A stretch of 64,000 bases of DNA from Marinobacter sp. S0848L (lineage in GTDB: Bacteria > Pseudomonadota > Gammaproteobacteria > Pseudomonadales > Oleiphilaceae): the NCBI RefSeq assembly GCF_023016065.1, contig NZ_JALKAQ010000005.1, positions 124,001 through 188,000 on the forward strand, in the 5' to 3' direction. Within the stretch, counting starts at the first letter, position 1. The number at the start of each line of letters is the position of its first letter. This document shows, piece by piece, positions 1-10,644 of this stretch. Position numbers and translations under genes: made by a program. The notes under the pieces are model-generated. The model saw only the letters and a list, made by a program, of their open reading frames with translations. It searched no databases and was not told where the DNA came from.

Positions 1-873
1 GTTCGCGAGATGGCCGTTGAAGGCTGGCGCCAGTCGTTGGCGCTTGCAGAAGAAAAAGGCCCTGCCCCCATCATGGACGACGAGTTTGAAGTGACGCCCA
101 AGATGCTGGCCAAGTGCCCTGAACTGGCCAAAGACGGCCACAAAGTTGGCGACAAGCTGAAAGGTAAAGTGCTCCACGCCAAATACAGCCGCTACATGCA
201 GAAGATTGGCGAAGTTGATCCGCAACTGGTCGAACAGCTGGCGGAGAACGGTGGGCGATTCACTCACCACACCTCAATTGCCCCAACCGGGACCATCAGC
301 TTGTCGTTAGCGAACAACGCCAGTAACGGTATCGAGCCGAGCTTCTCGCATCACTACGCTCGCAATATCATCCGTGAAGGCCGTAAGACCAAAGAGAAAG
401 TGGATGTGTTCTCGTTCGAGCTGCTGGCATATCGCCACCTGGTTAACCCTGGAGCCATGCCGTTCTCCGCGGACGAAGATAAAAAGCTACCGAGCTACTT
501 CACCACATCCGACGATGTTACGCCGAAGCAGCACGTAGACATTCAGGCCGCCGCACAGAAATGGGTAGATTCCTCCATTTCCAAAACCGCGAACGTGCCT
601 CAGGATTTCGCATATCAGGACTTCAAGGGCATCTATTTGTACGCCTACGATCAAGGCTTGAAAGGTTGCACCACCTTCCGCTTTAACCCGGAAGCCTTCC
701 AGGGCGTATTGGTTAAAGAGAAAGATCTCGAGAACACTCTGTACGAGTTCACCCTGGATGATGGCAGCAAGGTCACCTTGAAGGGCAACGAACAGGTAGA
801 ATACGACGGTGAAGTTCATACGGCCGCCAACTTGTTTGATGCGCTTAAAGAAGGCACTTACGGCAAGTATTGA
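1..873 (+). CDS. nrdJa: Adenosylcobalamin-dependent ribonucleotide reductase, large part (NrdJa), 3' portion
   Basis: This is the C-terminal 290 codons of a class II ribonucleotide reductase, which makes deoxyribonucleotides using coenzyme B12 and needs no oxygen-dependent radical subunit. The frame is open through the left edge, so the start lies outside the window. The stretch around residues 85-115 (HTSIAPTGTIS... NGIEPSF) is the conserved substrate/phosphate-binding end of the class II barrel. The protein ends without the cysteine-rich reductant tail, which is instead encoded by the next gene 30 bp downstream. This matches the split NrdJa/NrdJb arrangement known in Pseudomonas. Identification is by family resemblance. 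Confidence 0.93.
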   Translation, partial: VREMAVEGWRQSLALAEEKGPAPIMDDEFEVTPKMLAKCPELAKDGHKVGDKLKGKVLHAKYSRYMQKIGEVDPQLVEQLAENGGRFTHHTSIAPTGTISLSLANNASNGIEPSFSHHYARNIIREGRKTKEKVDVFSFELLAYRHLVNPGAMPFSADEDKKLPSYFTTSDDVTPKQHVDIQAAAQKWVDSSISKTANVPQDFAYQDFKGIYLYAYDQGLKGCTTFRFNPEAFQGVLVKEKDLENTLYEFTLDDGSKVTLKGNEQVEYDGEVHTAANLFDALKEGTYGKY

Positions 874-903
874 TCCCGGAACCCGACAGATAGGACAAAG
901 AAC

Positions 904-1602
904 ATGACAGTTAAAATCAGCAATCAGATTGTCGGCTACCGTGTAAAAAAAGCCGATACAGAAACCAGCAACGAAAGTCCGGCGGCCGCGCAGCCGGACA
1001 CCAAGCCCGTTCAGATGAATGAATACATCGAGCGGCCTGACTTCTTGCTGGGTACCACCTACAAGATTAAGCCGCCGGTAGCAGAGCACGCGATGTACAT
1101 TACCATCAATGACATCCTGCTCAACGAAGACACCGATCATGAAAGCCGCCAGCCGTACGAAGTATTCATCAACTCCAAGTCGATGGAACACTTTCAATGG
1201 GTTATTGCGCTGACACGGGTTATTTCTGCCGTCTTCCGCAAAGGCGGGGATCTTACCTTCCTCGTTGAAGAACTGCGCAGCGTATACGACCCCAACGGTG
1301 GCTACTTCAAAAAAGGCGGCGTATTCATGCCGTCTCTGGTGGCCGAAATTGGCGCCGTCATCGAGAAGCACCTGAAGGCCATCGGCCTGCTGGAAAGCGA
1401 CGAGATGAGCGAAACCACCAAGCGCATCCTGGCGGAAAAGCGCGCTGAATTCGAAGCGTCGCACAGCACAGCCACTAACGATGACACCAGCAGCGACTAC
1501 CCGGCCAACGCCACCATGTGTGGCAAGTGCAGCACTAAAGCGGTGATTGTGATGGACGGTTGCGCCACTTGCTTGTCCTGCGGTGACAGCAAATGCGGTT
1601 GA
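904..1602 (+). CDS. nrdJb: NrdJb, C-terminal component of the split class II ribonucleotide reductase
   Basis: The 232-residue protein is the second piece of the split enzyme. Its last 30 residues hold a cluster of six cysteines (CGKC, then CATCLSCGDSKCG), the usual site where thioredoxin-type electrons enter class II reductases; the middle (about 45-165) is an ATCase-like/TSCPD-type region. In fused homologues this tail belongs to the same polypeptide as NrdJa. It starts at ATG 904 behind an AGGAC-like site, 30 bp after the nrdJa stop, so the two are almost certainly one transcript. A hairpin terminator follows the stop directly. Confidence 0.9.
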   Translation: MTVKISNQIVGYRVKKADTETSNESPAAAQPDTKPVQMNEYIERPDFLLGTTYKIKPPVAEHAMYITINDILLNEDTDHESRQPYEVFINSKSMEHFQWVIALTRVISAVFRKGGDLTFLVEELRSVYDPNGGYFKKGGVFMPSLVAEIGAVIEKHLKAIGLLESDEMSETTKRILAEKRAEFEASHSTATNDDTSSDYPANATMCGKCSTKAVIVMDGCATCLSCGDSKCG

Positions 1603-1624
1603 TATAGCTCAACAGCAGTAAACG

Positions 1625-1660
1625 AAAGCCCGGCGGCGCGAGTTGCCGGGCTTTTTATTT
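1625..1660 (+). terminator. Intrinsic terminator of nrdJab
   Basis: A perfect 10-bp stem (AAAGCCCGGC at 1625-1634 with GCCGGGCTTT at 1645-1654) is followed by a T-rich run, 22 bp after the nrdJb stop. Confidence 0.88.
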
Positions 1661-1709
1661 TCCCGCTCGGCATGCATGCTCGCCTGTTCATTCTTGACGG
1701 TACACAGTC

Positions 1710-2162
1710 ATGGTAAAATCCCTTGCTCTTTCAAGTCTTCTTGCCATTCTGGCCGTGCTGATTGCTTTTCAGTATTACATCACGTCCGTTCCCAGCCTCG
1801 AACAACCCATAAAGGCCGAAAATGCCCGCTATGTCGATAACGACAACTCGTTGCTCGTCTCAATGGTTGGAAGCGACGGCCAGTCTTTCACTATCGGCCT
1901 TCGCGGCGATATCGTCGAAAAACCGGAAGAAGCCGCACTGTTCTTTATCAGCCATCCCGACATTGTCCCCTATGTGTACTGGCCGGGATTACGCAGCAAT
2001 GATGAAAAACGAGTGATAAAGGTACTCAGCCAATGGGCAGAAAACCTCAACAACCCGACAACCCTAGAGGACCGTTTTACCGGGACTGTTCATGAGAATG
2101 ATTATCCGAATGCAGATGCGGCAGCGTATCGGATTTACTCGCTATTAAAGAACAGAAACTGA
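1710..2162 (+). CDS. Membrane-anchored protein of unknown function
   Basis: I do not recognise this 150-residue protein. Residues 5-23 form one hydrophobic segment (LALSSLLAILAVLIAFQYY) with no clear signal-peptidase site, so it is probably a single-pass inner-membrane protein with the rest in the periplasm. The remainder is a compact mixed domain without cysteines or an obvious catalytic motif. There is no strong ribosome site before ATG 1710. It stands alone between the nrdJ terminator and a GNAT gene 107 bp downstream. Coding by length and composition, function open. Confidence 0.65.
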   Translation: MVKSLALSSLLAILAVLIAFQYYITSVPSLEQPIKAENARYVDNDNSLLVSMVGSDGQSFTIGLRGDIVEKPEEAALFFISHPDIVPYVYWPGLRSNDEKRVIKVLSQWAENLNNPTTLEDRFTGTVHENDYPNADAAAYRIYSLLKNRN

Positions 2163-2269
2163 TGCCGGGCCAAGGCTGGATTTTCCTGTAGTTGTCGGTA
2201 TGCTTCAAAGAGCGGTCAACGTCTTTTGGCCACAACCTGCTTTCCAACACAGGTAGACACTGAAACGAT

Positions 2270-2755
2270 ATGACTACAGCCACTGCAATTACTATTCGCA
2301 AATATCGGATTAAAGACCTGAGCCCGGTCGTGCGCTTGTTTACCGATTCCGTTCACGAGCTGACGGCAACGGCTTACGACGAAACTCAGCGATACGCCTG
2401 GGCTTCCCGGACACCGAATCTGGACACCTGGCAGGATCGGTTGGCCTCACTGGAAACGCTGGTCGCAGAAGACGGCAATGCGCTTGCGGGTTTTATCTCT
2501 TATGAAGCTGGGGGCGCAATAGATCTCGTATTCACCGCACCGAACTACGCCCGCCAAGGTATCGCCTCAGCTCTATACCAAGAGGCAGAACAACAGCTCC
2601 GGGAAAAAGGCGTTAAAGAGCTTGAAACCGAAGCCAGTGTCATAGCCCGCCCTTTCTTTGAAAAGCACGGCTTTGAAGTGGTCGAAGAGCAGCAAGTGAC
2701 CATAAAAGGAGCGCATTTCCTGCGCTTCAAAATGCGTAAAGAACTACAAGGCTGA
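2270..2755 (+). CDS. GNAT family N-acetyltransferase (YafP-like)
   Basis: A 161-residue single-domain acetyltransferase. The acetyl-CoA pyrophosphate-binding motif is visible as ARQGIASALY near residues 96-105, preceded by the strand AIDLVFTAP and followed by the C-terminal FFEKHGF turn typical of the fold. The N-terminal IRKYRIKDLSPVVRLF also fits. The substrate cannot be told from sequence; YafP-type members have been linked to toxin or xenobiotic acetylation, but that is only a family association. It lies 7 bp before ogt on the same strand, so the two are probably co-transcribed. Confidence 0.85.
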   Translation: MTTATAITIRKYRIKDLSPVVRLFTDSVHELTATAYDETQRYAWASRTPNLDTWQDRLASLETLVAEDGNALAGFISYEAGGAIDLVFTAPNYARQGIASALYQEAEQQLREKGVKELETEASVIARPFFEKHGFEVVEEQQVTIKGAHFLRFKMRKELQG

Positions 2756-2762
2756 CAGAGCA

Positions 2763-3269
2763 ATGTACTACGGCATTTCAAACAGCACCATTGGATGGGT
2801 GCTTGCCGTGTGGGATGAGCGGGGGCTGTATACGGTCGAGTTGAGCGATCACGAAACGAAACTCATGGCTTTGCTCAAGGCTCGCTTTTCCAGTCTGCAG
2901 ACAACACCGGTTAACGGCGAAAGCTCCGAGTTATTTGGTAGCATCATACAGGCGCTTGAAAACCCGGAAATCCGATTCGACTATCCCCTAGTCCTCGAAG
3001 GCACCGGATTTCAGAAACAAATTTGGCAAGCTCTGCAAGCCATCCCGCCGGGGCAAACGATTACCTATTCGGAACTGGCCAGCCAGCTCAATAAGCCCAA
3101 TGCCGTGCGGGCTGTAGCGAACGCATGCGGAGCAAACCGACTGGCCATTATTGTCCCCTGCCATCGAGTCGTACGCTCTGACGGCGGCTTGGGAGGCTAT
3201 CGTTGGGGTATCGAACGAAAACAAGCACTGCTCAATCGCGAAGCGAAGCTGGCAGCCATCGTTTCTTAG
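2763..3269 (+). CDS. ogt: Methylated-DNA--protein-cysteine S-methyltransferase
   Basis: This 168-residue repair protein moves the alkyl group from O6-alkylguanine or O4-alkylthymine to its own cysteine and is used once. The active-site motif PCHRVV is present with Cys133, after the DNA-binding helix-turn-helix (ITYSELASQL, RAVANACGANR) and before the conserved GLGGYRWG. The length fits the short Ogt form without the Ada regulatory domain. Its 3' end overlaps the convergent PF10118 gene by 38 bp, so antisense overlap at the transcript ends is likely. Confidence 0.95.
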   Translation: MYYGISNSTIGWVLAVWDERGLYTVELSDHETKLMALLKARFSSLQTTPVNGESSELFGSIIQALENPEIRFDYPLVLEGTGFQKQIWQALQAIPPGQTITYSELASQLNKPNAVRAVANACGANRLAIIVPCHRVVRSDGGLGGYRWGIERKQALLNREAKLAAIVS

Positions 3270-4113
3270 CTTTGTCGAGCAGGTGCCGCACATCATTATC
3301 CCAAGGATGAAAGTTGGGGCTGTAATACCTCAGATATGAAGGGATCATCTTGCGAAAGATTCCCGGCTGCCCCCACATATAATTCAGCGCGCCGGCCCAG
3401 GATTTCAGGTTACCCAGCTCGCCCTCCTCTTTCATCAGCTGCACTAAATGAAGTGACGTATAGAATGGGAACATCACGCTGACGTACACCATTTCCGTAA
3501 TTCGAACGAACTCGCTACCACCCACCGTGCGATAGACGTCGAAAGCCACCGACTTATGCTCGGATTCTTCAATCGCATGCCAAGCCCAAACCGGAGCAAT
3601 ACGCGGATCCATTTCATCCAACGCATCAAATTTCAACAAAAACTCTTCTGACATCATCGCGGTGAAATGCTCGACAGCGACGGTGTGGGCTAGCTGTCGC
3701 TCAGGGCTGAGATGTTTTCTCATCCAATCCATGAACCACTGAATGTCACGTTCGATTCGCGCCAGACCGACCCCTTTTTCCTCCAGACACCCGTTCATCA
3801 ATTTGTGTTCTTTCGAATGATGAGCTTCTTGGCCAATAAAGGCACGGATCGCGTTTTGCAGATCGGGGTCACTAATTTGATCCTGATAGTACCGTACCGA
3901 ATCAATGAAGAACCGTTCACCGGGAGGAAAGCTGGCCGACAAAGCTGCCAGCAGGAGTGTCTTGGCGGGATCGTTATCCCACCAATATTTAGGTAGATCT
4001 TGCGACAACTCGAAATCAGGTCTGCGCACCACGGGCACAAACCCTTTAGGTGCCAAAGACCTGTAAACCTTTTTTGTTCCCGCCTTTACTCTGTTCGCGG
4101 CCATGTTCATCAC
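3232..4113 (-). CDS. PF10118-type metal-dependent hydrolase (ferritin-like helical protein)
   Basis: The 293-residue protein matches the family annotated as predicted metal-dependent hydrolases. Candidate metal ligands are spread on helices: GQEAHHSKEH near 93-102, AVEHF near 145 and WHAIEESEHKSVAFD near 178-192, a pattern of paired Glu/His like that of diiron helical bundles. No signal peptide is visible. The real substrate is unknown for the family. Start ATG 4113 gives the expected N-terminus; an ATG one codon downstream is equally possible. It runs convergent with ogt and overlaps its last 38 bp. Confidence 0.78.
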   Translation of the reverse strand: MMNMAANRVKAGTKKVYRSLAPKGFVPVVRRPDFELSQDLPKYWWDNDPAKTLLLAALSASFPPGERFFIDSVRYYQDQISDPDLQNAIRAFIGQEAHHSKEHKLMNGCLEEKGVGLARIERDIQWFMDWMRKHLSPERQLAHTVAVEHFTAMMSEEFLLKFDALDEMDPRIAPVWAWHAIEESEHKSVAFDVYRTVGGSEFVRITEMVYVSVMFPFYTSLHLVQLMKEEGELGNLKSWAGALNYMWGQPGIFRKMIPSYLRYYSPNFHPWDNDVRHLLDKAKKRWLPASLRD

Positions 4114-4179
4114 AAACCTCCCGCCCTATACTATTAAACTAGCATCAGGCTAGACCTATTCGGCCCTCGAAGGCAGGTT

Positions 4180-5154
4180 TTAAGAGGCCAAATTGATCGG
4201 ATGAACAGAAATCTCCTGATTAAGGCAGGCCAGCATGGGTGCCACATCCCGCAGTTTACGGGCTTCGGGCCACAAGCGCTCCGCTTCGGGGAACCCTTGC
4301 CGCAGAAAATTGAGCCACTGCTTAATGCGCCCGGTTACAAACCGGTCTTCCAACCGGGTCTGCAAGGCCGCGGCGTATTCACGCACCAGTGCCACCGCTT
4401 CCGGCCAACTCATCGGCTCCAAAGATTCTCCGCGCTGGGAGGCTTTGATTTGGGCTGCCAAATCCGGGCGAGCGATCAGCCCCCGGCCAATCATTACATC
4501 GTCACACCCTGAAACTTCCCGGCAGCGCCAGTAGTCGTCAACGGTCCATATTTCACCATTGGCGATAACATGGCTGCGGACCGCTTCGCGAACTTTGGCG
4601 ATCTCTTCCCAGTAGGCCGGCGGTTTATAACCGTCCACCTTGCTACGGGCATGGATAACGATTTCCGATGCGCCCGCCGCGTCCAAAGCCTGACCGCAGG
4701 CAACGCCCATGGAGCGGTCGTCGTATCCCAAACGCATTTTTGCAGTCACCGGCACATCGGCAGGAACCGCTTTTCGAACGCCGGCCACGATCTCGTACAT
4801 CAGTTCCGGCTCACGCATCAGCACACAGCCACCTTTATGCCGGTTTACCGTTTTCGCAGGACAACCGAAGTTGATATCGACCTGGGTAGCCCCCAGTTCG
4901 GCGACTTTCGCGCCGTGTCGTCCCATCATTTCGGGGTCTGACCCCAAAAGCTGAACGGCCACCGGAACACCGACCTGAGTCAGGGACTGGTTATGCAATT
5001 CTGGCGCGTATTTGTAGAAAATACGGGGCGGCAACATACCCTGGGTCACACGAACAAACTCGCTGACACACCGGTCAATACCACCGACCTTGGTCAGGGT
5101 TTCACGGATGGGTGCATCGACCAGCCCTTCCATCGGGGCAAGGATGATTCGCAT
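4180..5154 (-). CDS. dusC: tRNA-dihydrouridine(16) synthase DusC
   Basis: The enzyme reduces uridine to dihydrouridine in the D-loop of tRNAs using FMN and NADPH. The 324-residue chain opens with the flavin-barrel signature ILAPMEGLVD, carries the catalytic cysteine motif NFGCPAKTVNRHKGG around residues 95-109 and the phosphate-binding end GDDVMIGRGL. The EGLVDAPIRETLTKVGGID opening and the C-terminal FLRQGFPEAERLWPEARKLRD are more like DusC than DusA or DusB, so position U16 is the likely target. It follows katG on the same strand, beyond a hairpin. Confidence 0.92.
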   Translation of the reverse strand: MRIILAPMEGLVDAPIRETLTKVGGIDRCVSEFVRVTQGMLPPRIFYKYAPELHNQSLTQVGVPVAVQLLGSDPEMMGRHGAKVAELGATQVDINFGCPAKTVNRHKGGCVLMREPELMYEIVAGVRKAVPADVPVTAKMRLGYDDRSMGVACGQALDAAGASEIVIHARSKVDGYKPPAYWEEIAKVREAVRSHVIANGEIWTVDDYWRCREVSGCDDVMIGRGLIARPDLAAQIKASQRGESLEPMSWPEAVALVREYAAALQTRLEDRFVTGRIKQWLNFLRQGFPEAERLWPEARKLRDVAPMLACLNQEISVHPINLAS

Positions 5155-5246
5155 GAAAGCTCCAGAGCAATAACAGAATATTCAGAGTGAGGCTGATCAA
5201 AAATCAAGCGGAGGAGGATTGTAAGGAATTTACCGGAAAGTTGATA

Positions 5247-5277
5247 GCAGGATACTCCCCTATCGGAGCATCCTGCC
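5247..5277 (-). terminator. Possible terminator hairpin after katG
   Basis: The two halves GCAGGATaCTCC (5247-5258) and GGAGcATCCTGC (5265-5276) pair with one mismatch, 14 bp past the katG stop. The minus strand lacks a strong T-run after the stem, so termination efficiency is uncertain. Confidence 0.5.
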
Positions 5278-5290
5278 GATTTGTGCTGGT

Positions 5291-7471
<2,181 letters not shown>

Positions 7472-7478
7472 CTACTCT

Positions 7479-7583
7479 TCAGTGTTTCGTGAAATGCGCC
7501 ATCGCAAAGTTCTCCCAGTAATCAAACATGATTTGGGAGACATCACTCCATATACGAGACTTACAGTCCTTAGGTGCTGACAT
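7479..7583 (-). CDS. Candidate small ORF (34 residues) in the katG leader
   Basis: This frame is too short for routine gene calling. ATG at 7583 is preceded by AAAGGA (7591-7596) with ideal 7-nt spacing, and TGA at 7479-7481 lies 16 bp before the katG start. The product begins MSAPKDCKSRIW and ends FAMAHFTKH; it has one cysteine, two tryptophans, two histidines and no membrane segment. The composition looks protein-like rather than random. It could be a real small protein or a leader peptide that couples translation to katG. I do not recognise a family; the call rests on the ribosome site, spacing and codon content only. Confidence 0.45.
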   Translation of the reverse strand: MSAPKDCKSRIWSDVSQIMFDYWENFAMAHFTKH

Positions 7584-7598
7584 AGCATCATCCTTTCG

Positions 7599-7613
7599 CA
7601 TCTGATTTAGATG
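7599..7613. promoter_or_regulatory. Short palindrome in the katG leader
   Basis: CATCT-GATTT-AGATG is a perfect 5-bp inverted repeat directly upstream of the ribosome site of the 34-codon ORF. It may be an operator or an RNA hairpin near the initiation region; an OxyR-type tetranucleotide series was not evident. Confidence 0.25.
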
Positions 7614-7711
7614 AGGCCAGATTACATTCACGAGAAACGAAGAGATAATTAATTAAAGACAGACTAATGAAAGATTTTATTAATCGAAGGATGACAGTCA
7701 GACAAATGGCA

Positions 7712-7930
7712 TCAGAGCCTTTCGATAGAGGAGAACTTTCCGGAGTCATCAAACAGAATACGAAAACTGCCTCGTACGCCGTCACGAAGGTAGAACTTGG
7801 AGAGAATACGCGCCGGGAAGCGGACGGTGCGTCCGTCCCGGCTCGTGGTGTGAACATCGGAGGCTACGCCCTGATAGAACTTAATCCATTCCTCAGGGCT
7901 GATGGCAATGTCCACAATAATTTGCTGCAT
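7712..7930 (-). CDS. DUF2835 family protein
   Basis: This 72-residue protein matches the DUF2835 pattern: an N-terminal VDIAISPEEW, the central YQGVASDVHTTSRDGRTVRFPA and the end DDSGKFSSIERL. The family is small, cytoplasmic by sequence and of unknown function, common in gammaproteobacteria. ATG 7930 lies 12 bp after the htpG stop and has no clear ribosome site of its own, which suggests translational coupling to htpG. The overlapping longer frame in the same area (to 7857) is not the real gene. Confidence 0.85.
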   Translation of the reverse strand: MQQIIVDIAISPEEWIKFYQGVASDVHTTSRDGRTVRFPARILSKFYLRDGVRGSFRILFDDSGKFSSIERL

Positions 7931-7942
7931 TCAGCTACTAAC

Positions 7943-9835
7943 TCAGTTAGCCAATTCAAGCAGCAAACGGTTCAAGCGGCTGACGTAAGACCCGGGATCT
8001 TTCAGCTGCTCGCCGCTGGCCAGTGTAGCCTGGTCGAACAATACGGCCGATAGTTCGGCGAAGCGCTCTTCGCCCTGCTCACTTTCCAAACGCTGAACCA
8101 GCGGGTGATCCACGTTGATTTCAAAGATCGGCTTGCTGTCCGGCACCGTCTGGCCAGCTGCTTCCATGATCTTCTTCATCTGGGCGCCCATGTCGAACTC
8201 ACCGGTCACCAGGCAAGCCGGGGAGTCTGTCAGGCGGTTGGTTACCCGCACGTCCTGAACACTGTCTTCCAGAGCCTTCTTGATGCGCTCCGTCAGCTCT
8301 TTGTGCTCTTTCGCAGCTTCTTCCTGATGTTTCTTGTCTTCCTCGGTTTCCACTTCACCCAAGTCAAGATCACCACGAGCAACGTCCTGGAACTGCTTGC
8401 TGTCGTACTCGTTAAGGTAACCCATCATCCACTCGTCGATACGATCAGACAGGATCAACACCTCAATGCCTTTCTTGCGGAAAACTTCCAGATGCGGGCT
8501 GCTCTTAGCGGCCACAAAGTTATCAGCGGTGATGTAATAGATCTTGTTCTGACCTTCTTTCATCCGGCTGATGTAATCATCCAGCGACACATTCTGGGTT
8601 TCTTCACCCGTGTGGGTAGACGCAAAACGCAGGAGGCCAGCAATCTTCTCTTTGTTGCTGAAATCTTCAGCCGGGCCTTCTTTCAAAACGGTACCAAACT
8701 CATTCCAGAAGCTCTGATACTCATCCGCGCTCTTCTTCGCCAACTTGGTCAACATGTCCAGCACACGCTTGGTCATGGCAGTGCGAATGCTTTCTACGGT
8801 GCTGTCGTTCTGCAAAATTTCACGGGATACGTTCAGAGACAGATCGTTGGAATCGATCACACCTTTGGTGAAACGCAGATACAACGGCAGGAACTGCTCG
8901 GCGTCGTCCATGATGAACACACGCTGAACATAAAGTTTCAGGCCACGCGGCGCTTCACGGTTGTACAAATCAAACGGCGCACGCTTGGGAATGTACAACA
9001 GGCTGGTGTAGTCCAGCTTACCTTCTACCTTATTGTGCGACCACGTCAGCGGGTCTTCAAAGTCGTGGGCGATGTGTTTGTAGAACTCTTTGTACTCTTC
9101 GTCTTTGATCTCGGTACGCGGTAGGGTCCACAGAGCGGTCGCATCGTTGATGGTTTCGTCTTCGCCCTTCTTATCCTCTTCCTCACTCTCGGTCTTCATA
9201 ACTACGGGGAACGAGATGTGGTCGGAGTATTTCTTCACCAGAGTGCGCAATTTCCAGCCATCGGCGAATTCTGTGGCTTCCGGCTTCAGGTGCAGCACAA
9301 TCTCGGTACCGCGCTTGTCACGGCTAACCTGTTCGATTGTGAACTCACCGTCGCCCTTGGAGGACCAATGCACGCCTTCTTCAACCGGGGTGCCCGCACG
9401 GCGGGTGAACACGTCAACTTTGTCAGCAACGATAAATGCGGAGTAGAAACCTACACCAAACTGGCCGATCAACGCGCTGTCTTTCTTTTCATCACCGGAC
9501 AATTGCTTGAGGAATTCAGCGGTGCCCGAACGTGCGATGGTGCCCAAGTTGGAAATCACGTCATCACGGTTCATGCCGATACCGTTATCGGTCAGGGTAA
9601 TGGTGCCGGCATCTTTGTCGTAGTCCAGACGGATTTTCAGATCCGAATCGCCTTCAAACAATGAGTCGTCTTTCAGGGCGGCAAAGCGCAGTTTGTCTTC
9701 GGCATCTGATGCGTTGGAAATCAGCTCACGAAGGAAGATTTCCTTGTTGGAGTACAGAGAGTGGATCATCAGCTGAAGCAGCTGCTTCACTTCAGTCTGG
9801 AATCCCAGGGTCTCTTTATTGGTTTCTACCGTCAT
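7943..9835 (-). CDS. htpG: Molecular chaperone HtpG (bacterial Hsp90)
   Basis: The 630-residue dimeric chaperone uses ATP to remodel client proteins and is usually heat-induced. The GHKL ATPase domain at the N-terminus shows [28 protein letters not shown] and [11 protein letters not shown]; the middle domain has the conserved NVSREILQ with the ATP-contacting Arg; the C-terminal dimerisation domain is complete. One change from the common [13 protein letters not shown] is seen (AED). AGGAG stands 12 nt before ATG 9835. Only about 40 bp separate this start from the hairpin element at 9875, so the promoter must overlap or lie beyond that element. Confidence 0.97.
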   Translation of the reverse strand: MTVETNKETLGFQTEVKQLLQLMIHSLYSNKEIFLRELISNASDAEDKLRFAALKDDSLFEGDSDLKIRLDYDKDAGTITLTDNGIGMNRDDVISNLGTIARSGTAEFLKQLSGDEKKDSALIGQFGVGFYSAFIVADKVDVFTRRAGTPVEEGVHWSSKGDGEFTIEQVSRDKRGTEIVLHLKPEATEFADGWKLRTLVKKYSDHISFPVVMKTESEEEDKKGEDETINDATALWTLPRTEIKDEEYKEFYKHIAHDFEDPLTWSHNKVEGKLDYTSLLYIPKRAPFDLYNREAPRGLKLYVQRVFIMDDAEQFLPLYLRFTKGVIDSNDLSLNVSREILQNDSTVESIRTAMTKRVLDMLTKLAKKSADEYQSFWNEFGTVLKEGPAEDFSNKEKIAGLLRFASTHTGEETQNVSLDDYISRMKEGQNKIYYITADNFVAAKSSPHLEVFRKKGIEVLILSDRIDEWMMGYLNEYDSKQFQDVARGDLDLGEVETEEDKKHQEEAAKEHKELTERIKKALEDSVQDVRVTNRLTDSPACLVTGEFDMGAQMKKIMEAAGQTVPDSKPIFEINVDHPLVQRLESEQGEERFAELSAVLFDQATLASGEQLKDPGSYVSRLNRLLLELAN

Positions 9836-9874
9836 GGCTCGTGTTATCTCCTACTATTTAACGTTCGGTGGAGC

Positions 9875-9983
9875 GGTGTGATCGGGGAGAGCTTTCCAAA
9901 ACACGCTGTGGATACATCCATGTACGCTCTGCTTCGCCATCCATGGCTACGCAAGGTTTTGGAAAGCTCTCCCCAATCACACC
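9875..9983 (+). repeat. Dispersed hairpin element, copy A (forward)
   Basis: Arms 9875-9902 and 9956-9983 are complementary at 27 of 28 positions. The 53-nt core (9903-9955) carries two mini-hairpins, TACAT-CC-ATGTA at 9913-9924 and GCCAT-CC-ATGGC at 9936-9947. The core is shared with five other copies in this window but the outer arm sequence is not. It lies 40 bp upstream of the htpG start and pairs with the reverse copy B. Confidence 0.9.
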
Positions 9984-10024
9984 ACCCGACTTGGGTAAAA
10001 TGTCGAAAGCTGCTCGGAGTTTGG

Positions 10025-10136
10025 GCCCTCATGTGGGGATGCGCTTCCGAAACCGTGCGGAGCCATGGATGGCGGAGCCCGAGCCGTACAGGGACGTCTT
10101 GAGGCGTGTTTCGGAAGCGCATCCCCGCATGAGGGC
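10025..10136 (-). repeat. Dispersed hairpin element, copy B (reverse)
   Basis: Arms 10025-10053 and 10108-10136 pair at 28 of 29 positions, the one exception being a T/G pair. The 54-nt core (10054-10107) is the family core in reverse; its best-kept part is GCCAT-GG-ATGGC at 10062-10073, while the other mini-hairpin is degenerate. It sits between copy A and the 3' end of the thioesterase gene at 10210. Confidence 0.88.
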
Positions 10137-10209
10137 TTACACCCATGCAGCGTGGACTGAGTTCAGAAATGGGGGCCCGCCGGGGCATTTCAACCCCGGC
10201 AAAAGCAAA

Positions 10210-10644
10210 TCAGTCTTCGAGCAGGAAGTGAGCGCGAGCGGTGGCAATGGGCTGAGAACGGGATTTCTGCCAGGCGGTAATCATCACATTCGCAACCCGG
10301 TTTCCCTGACGCGTCAGGTGGCATTCCGCGTAAGTTTCTCGGTTCAGGCCTGCCCGCAGATAATCCAATGAAAAGTCGATAATCCTGGGCATTCGCAGAG
10401 TATCTTGCGACATCATCAGGTAGATGGCTGCGGACATTTCCATGAACCCACCAATCACGCCGCCATGAATCGCCGGTAAAATCGGGTTACCCAGATTTTC
10501 TTCTTTCACCGGAAGACGAAAAATCAAATCATCCCCGAAACGGTCACACTGCAAACCGATCCACTTCGCGTACGGAACGCTCTCCAGCATGCGAGAAAAA
10601 TCACCGGTTTGTTGGGTGTACTTCAGAATCTCCGGGCTGGTCAT
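10210..10644 (-). CDS. Hotdog-fold thioesterase, PaaI-like (second of pair)
   Basis: The 144-residue protein has the hotdog-fold pattern with the HGGVIGGFMEMSAA helix near residues 60-73 and the later strand IDFSLDYLRAG. In the PaaI class the HGG region sits at the acyl-CoA thioester. The catalytic acid is less clear here than in the upstream paralogue, since Glu rather than Asp lies in the helix (FMEMSA). Its ATG overlaps the stop of the upstream hotdog gene by 4 bp, so both are translated together and may act as a mixed assembly. The natural acyl-CoA is unknown. Confidence 0.8.
   Translation of the reverse strand: MTSPEILKYTQQTGDFSRMLESVPYAKWIGLQCDRFGDDLIFRLPVKEENLGNPILPAIHGGVIGGFMEMSAAIYLMMSQDTLRMPRIIDFSLDYLRAGLNRETYAECHLTRQGNRVANVMITAWQKSRSQPIATARAHFLLED

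Noticed and set aside
487..1464. Long open frame (325 codons) antisense to nrdJ
   Set aside because: It spans two well-identified genes on the other strand, crosses their boundary, and its product has no recognisable domain; a codon-bias shadow.
8105..9124. 339-codon open frame antisense to htpG
   Set aside because: Same reason: a shadow of a strongly biased housekeeping gene.
9868..10371. Open frames running through hairpin elements A and B, and similar ones at C, D and E
   Set aside because: They are produced by the repeat cores (for example ...HVRFSPAIHGLR...) and have no ribosome sites; such frames could easily be mis-annotated as small proteins.
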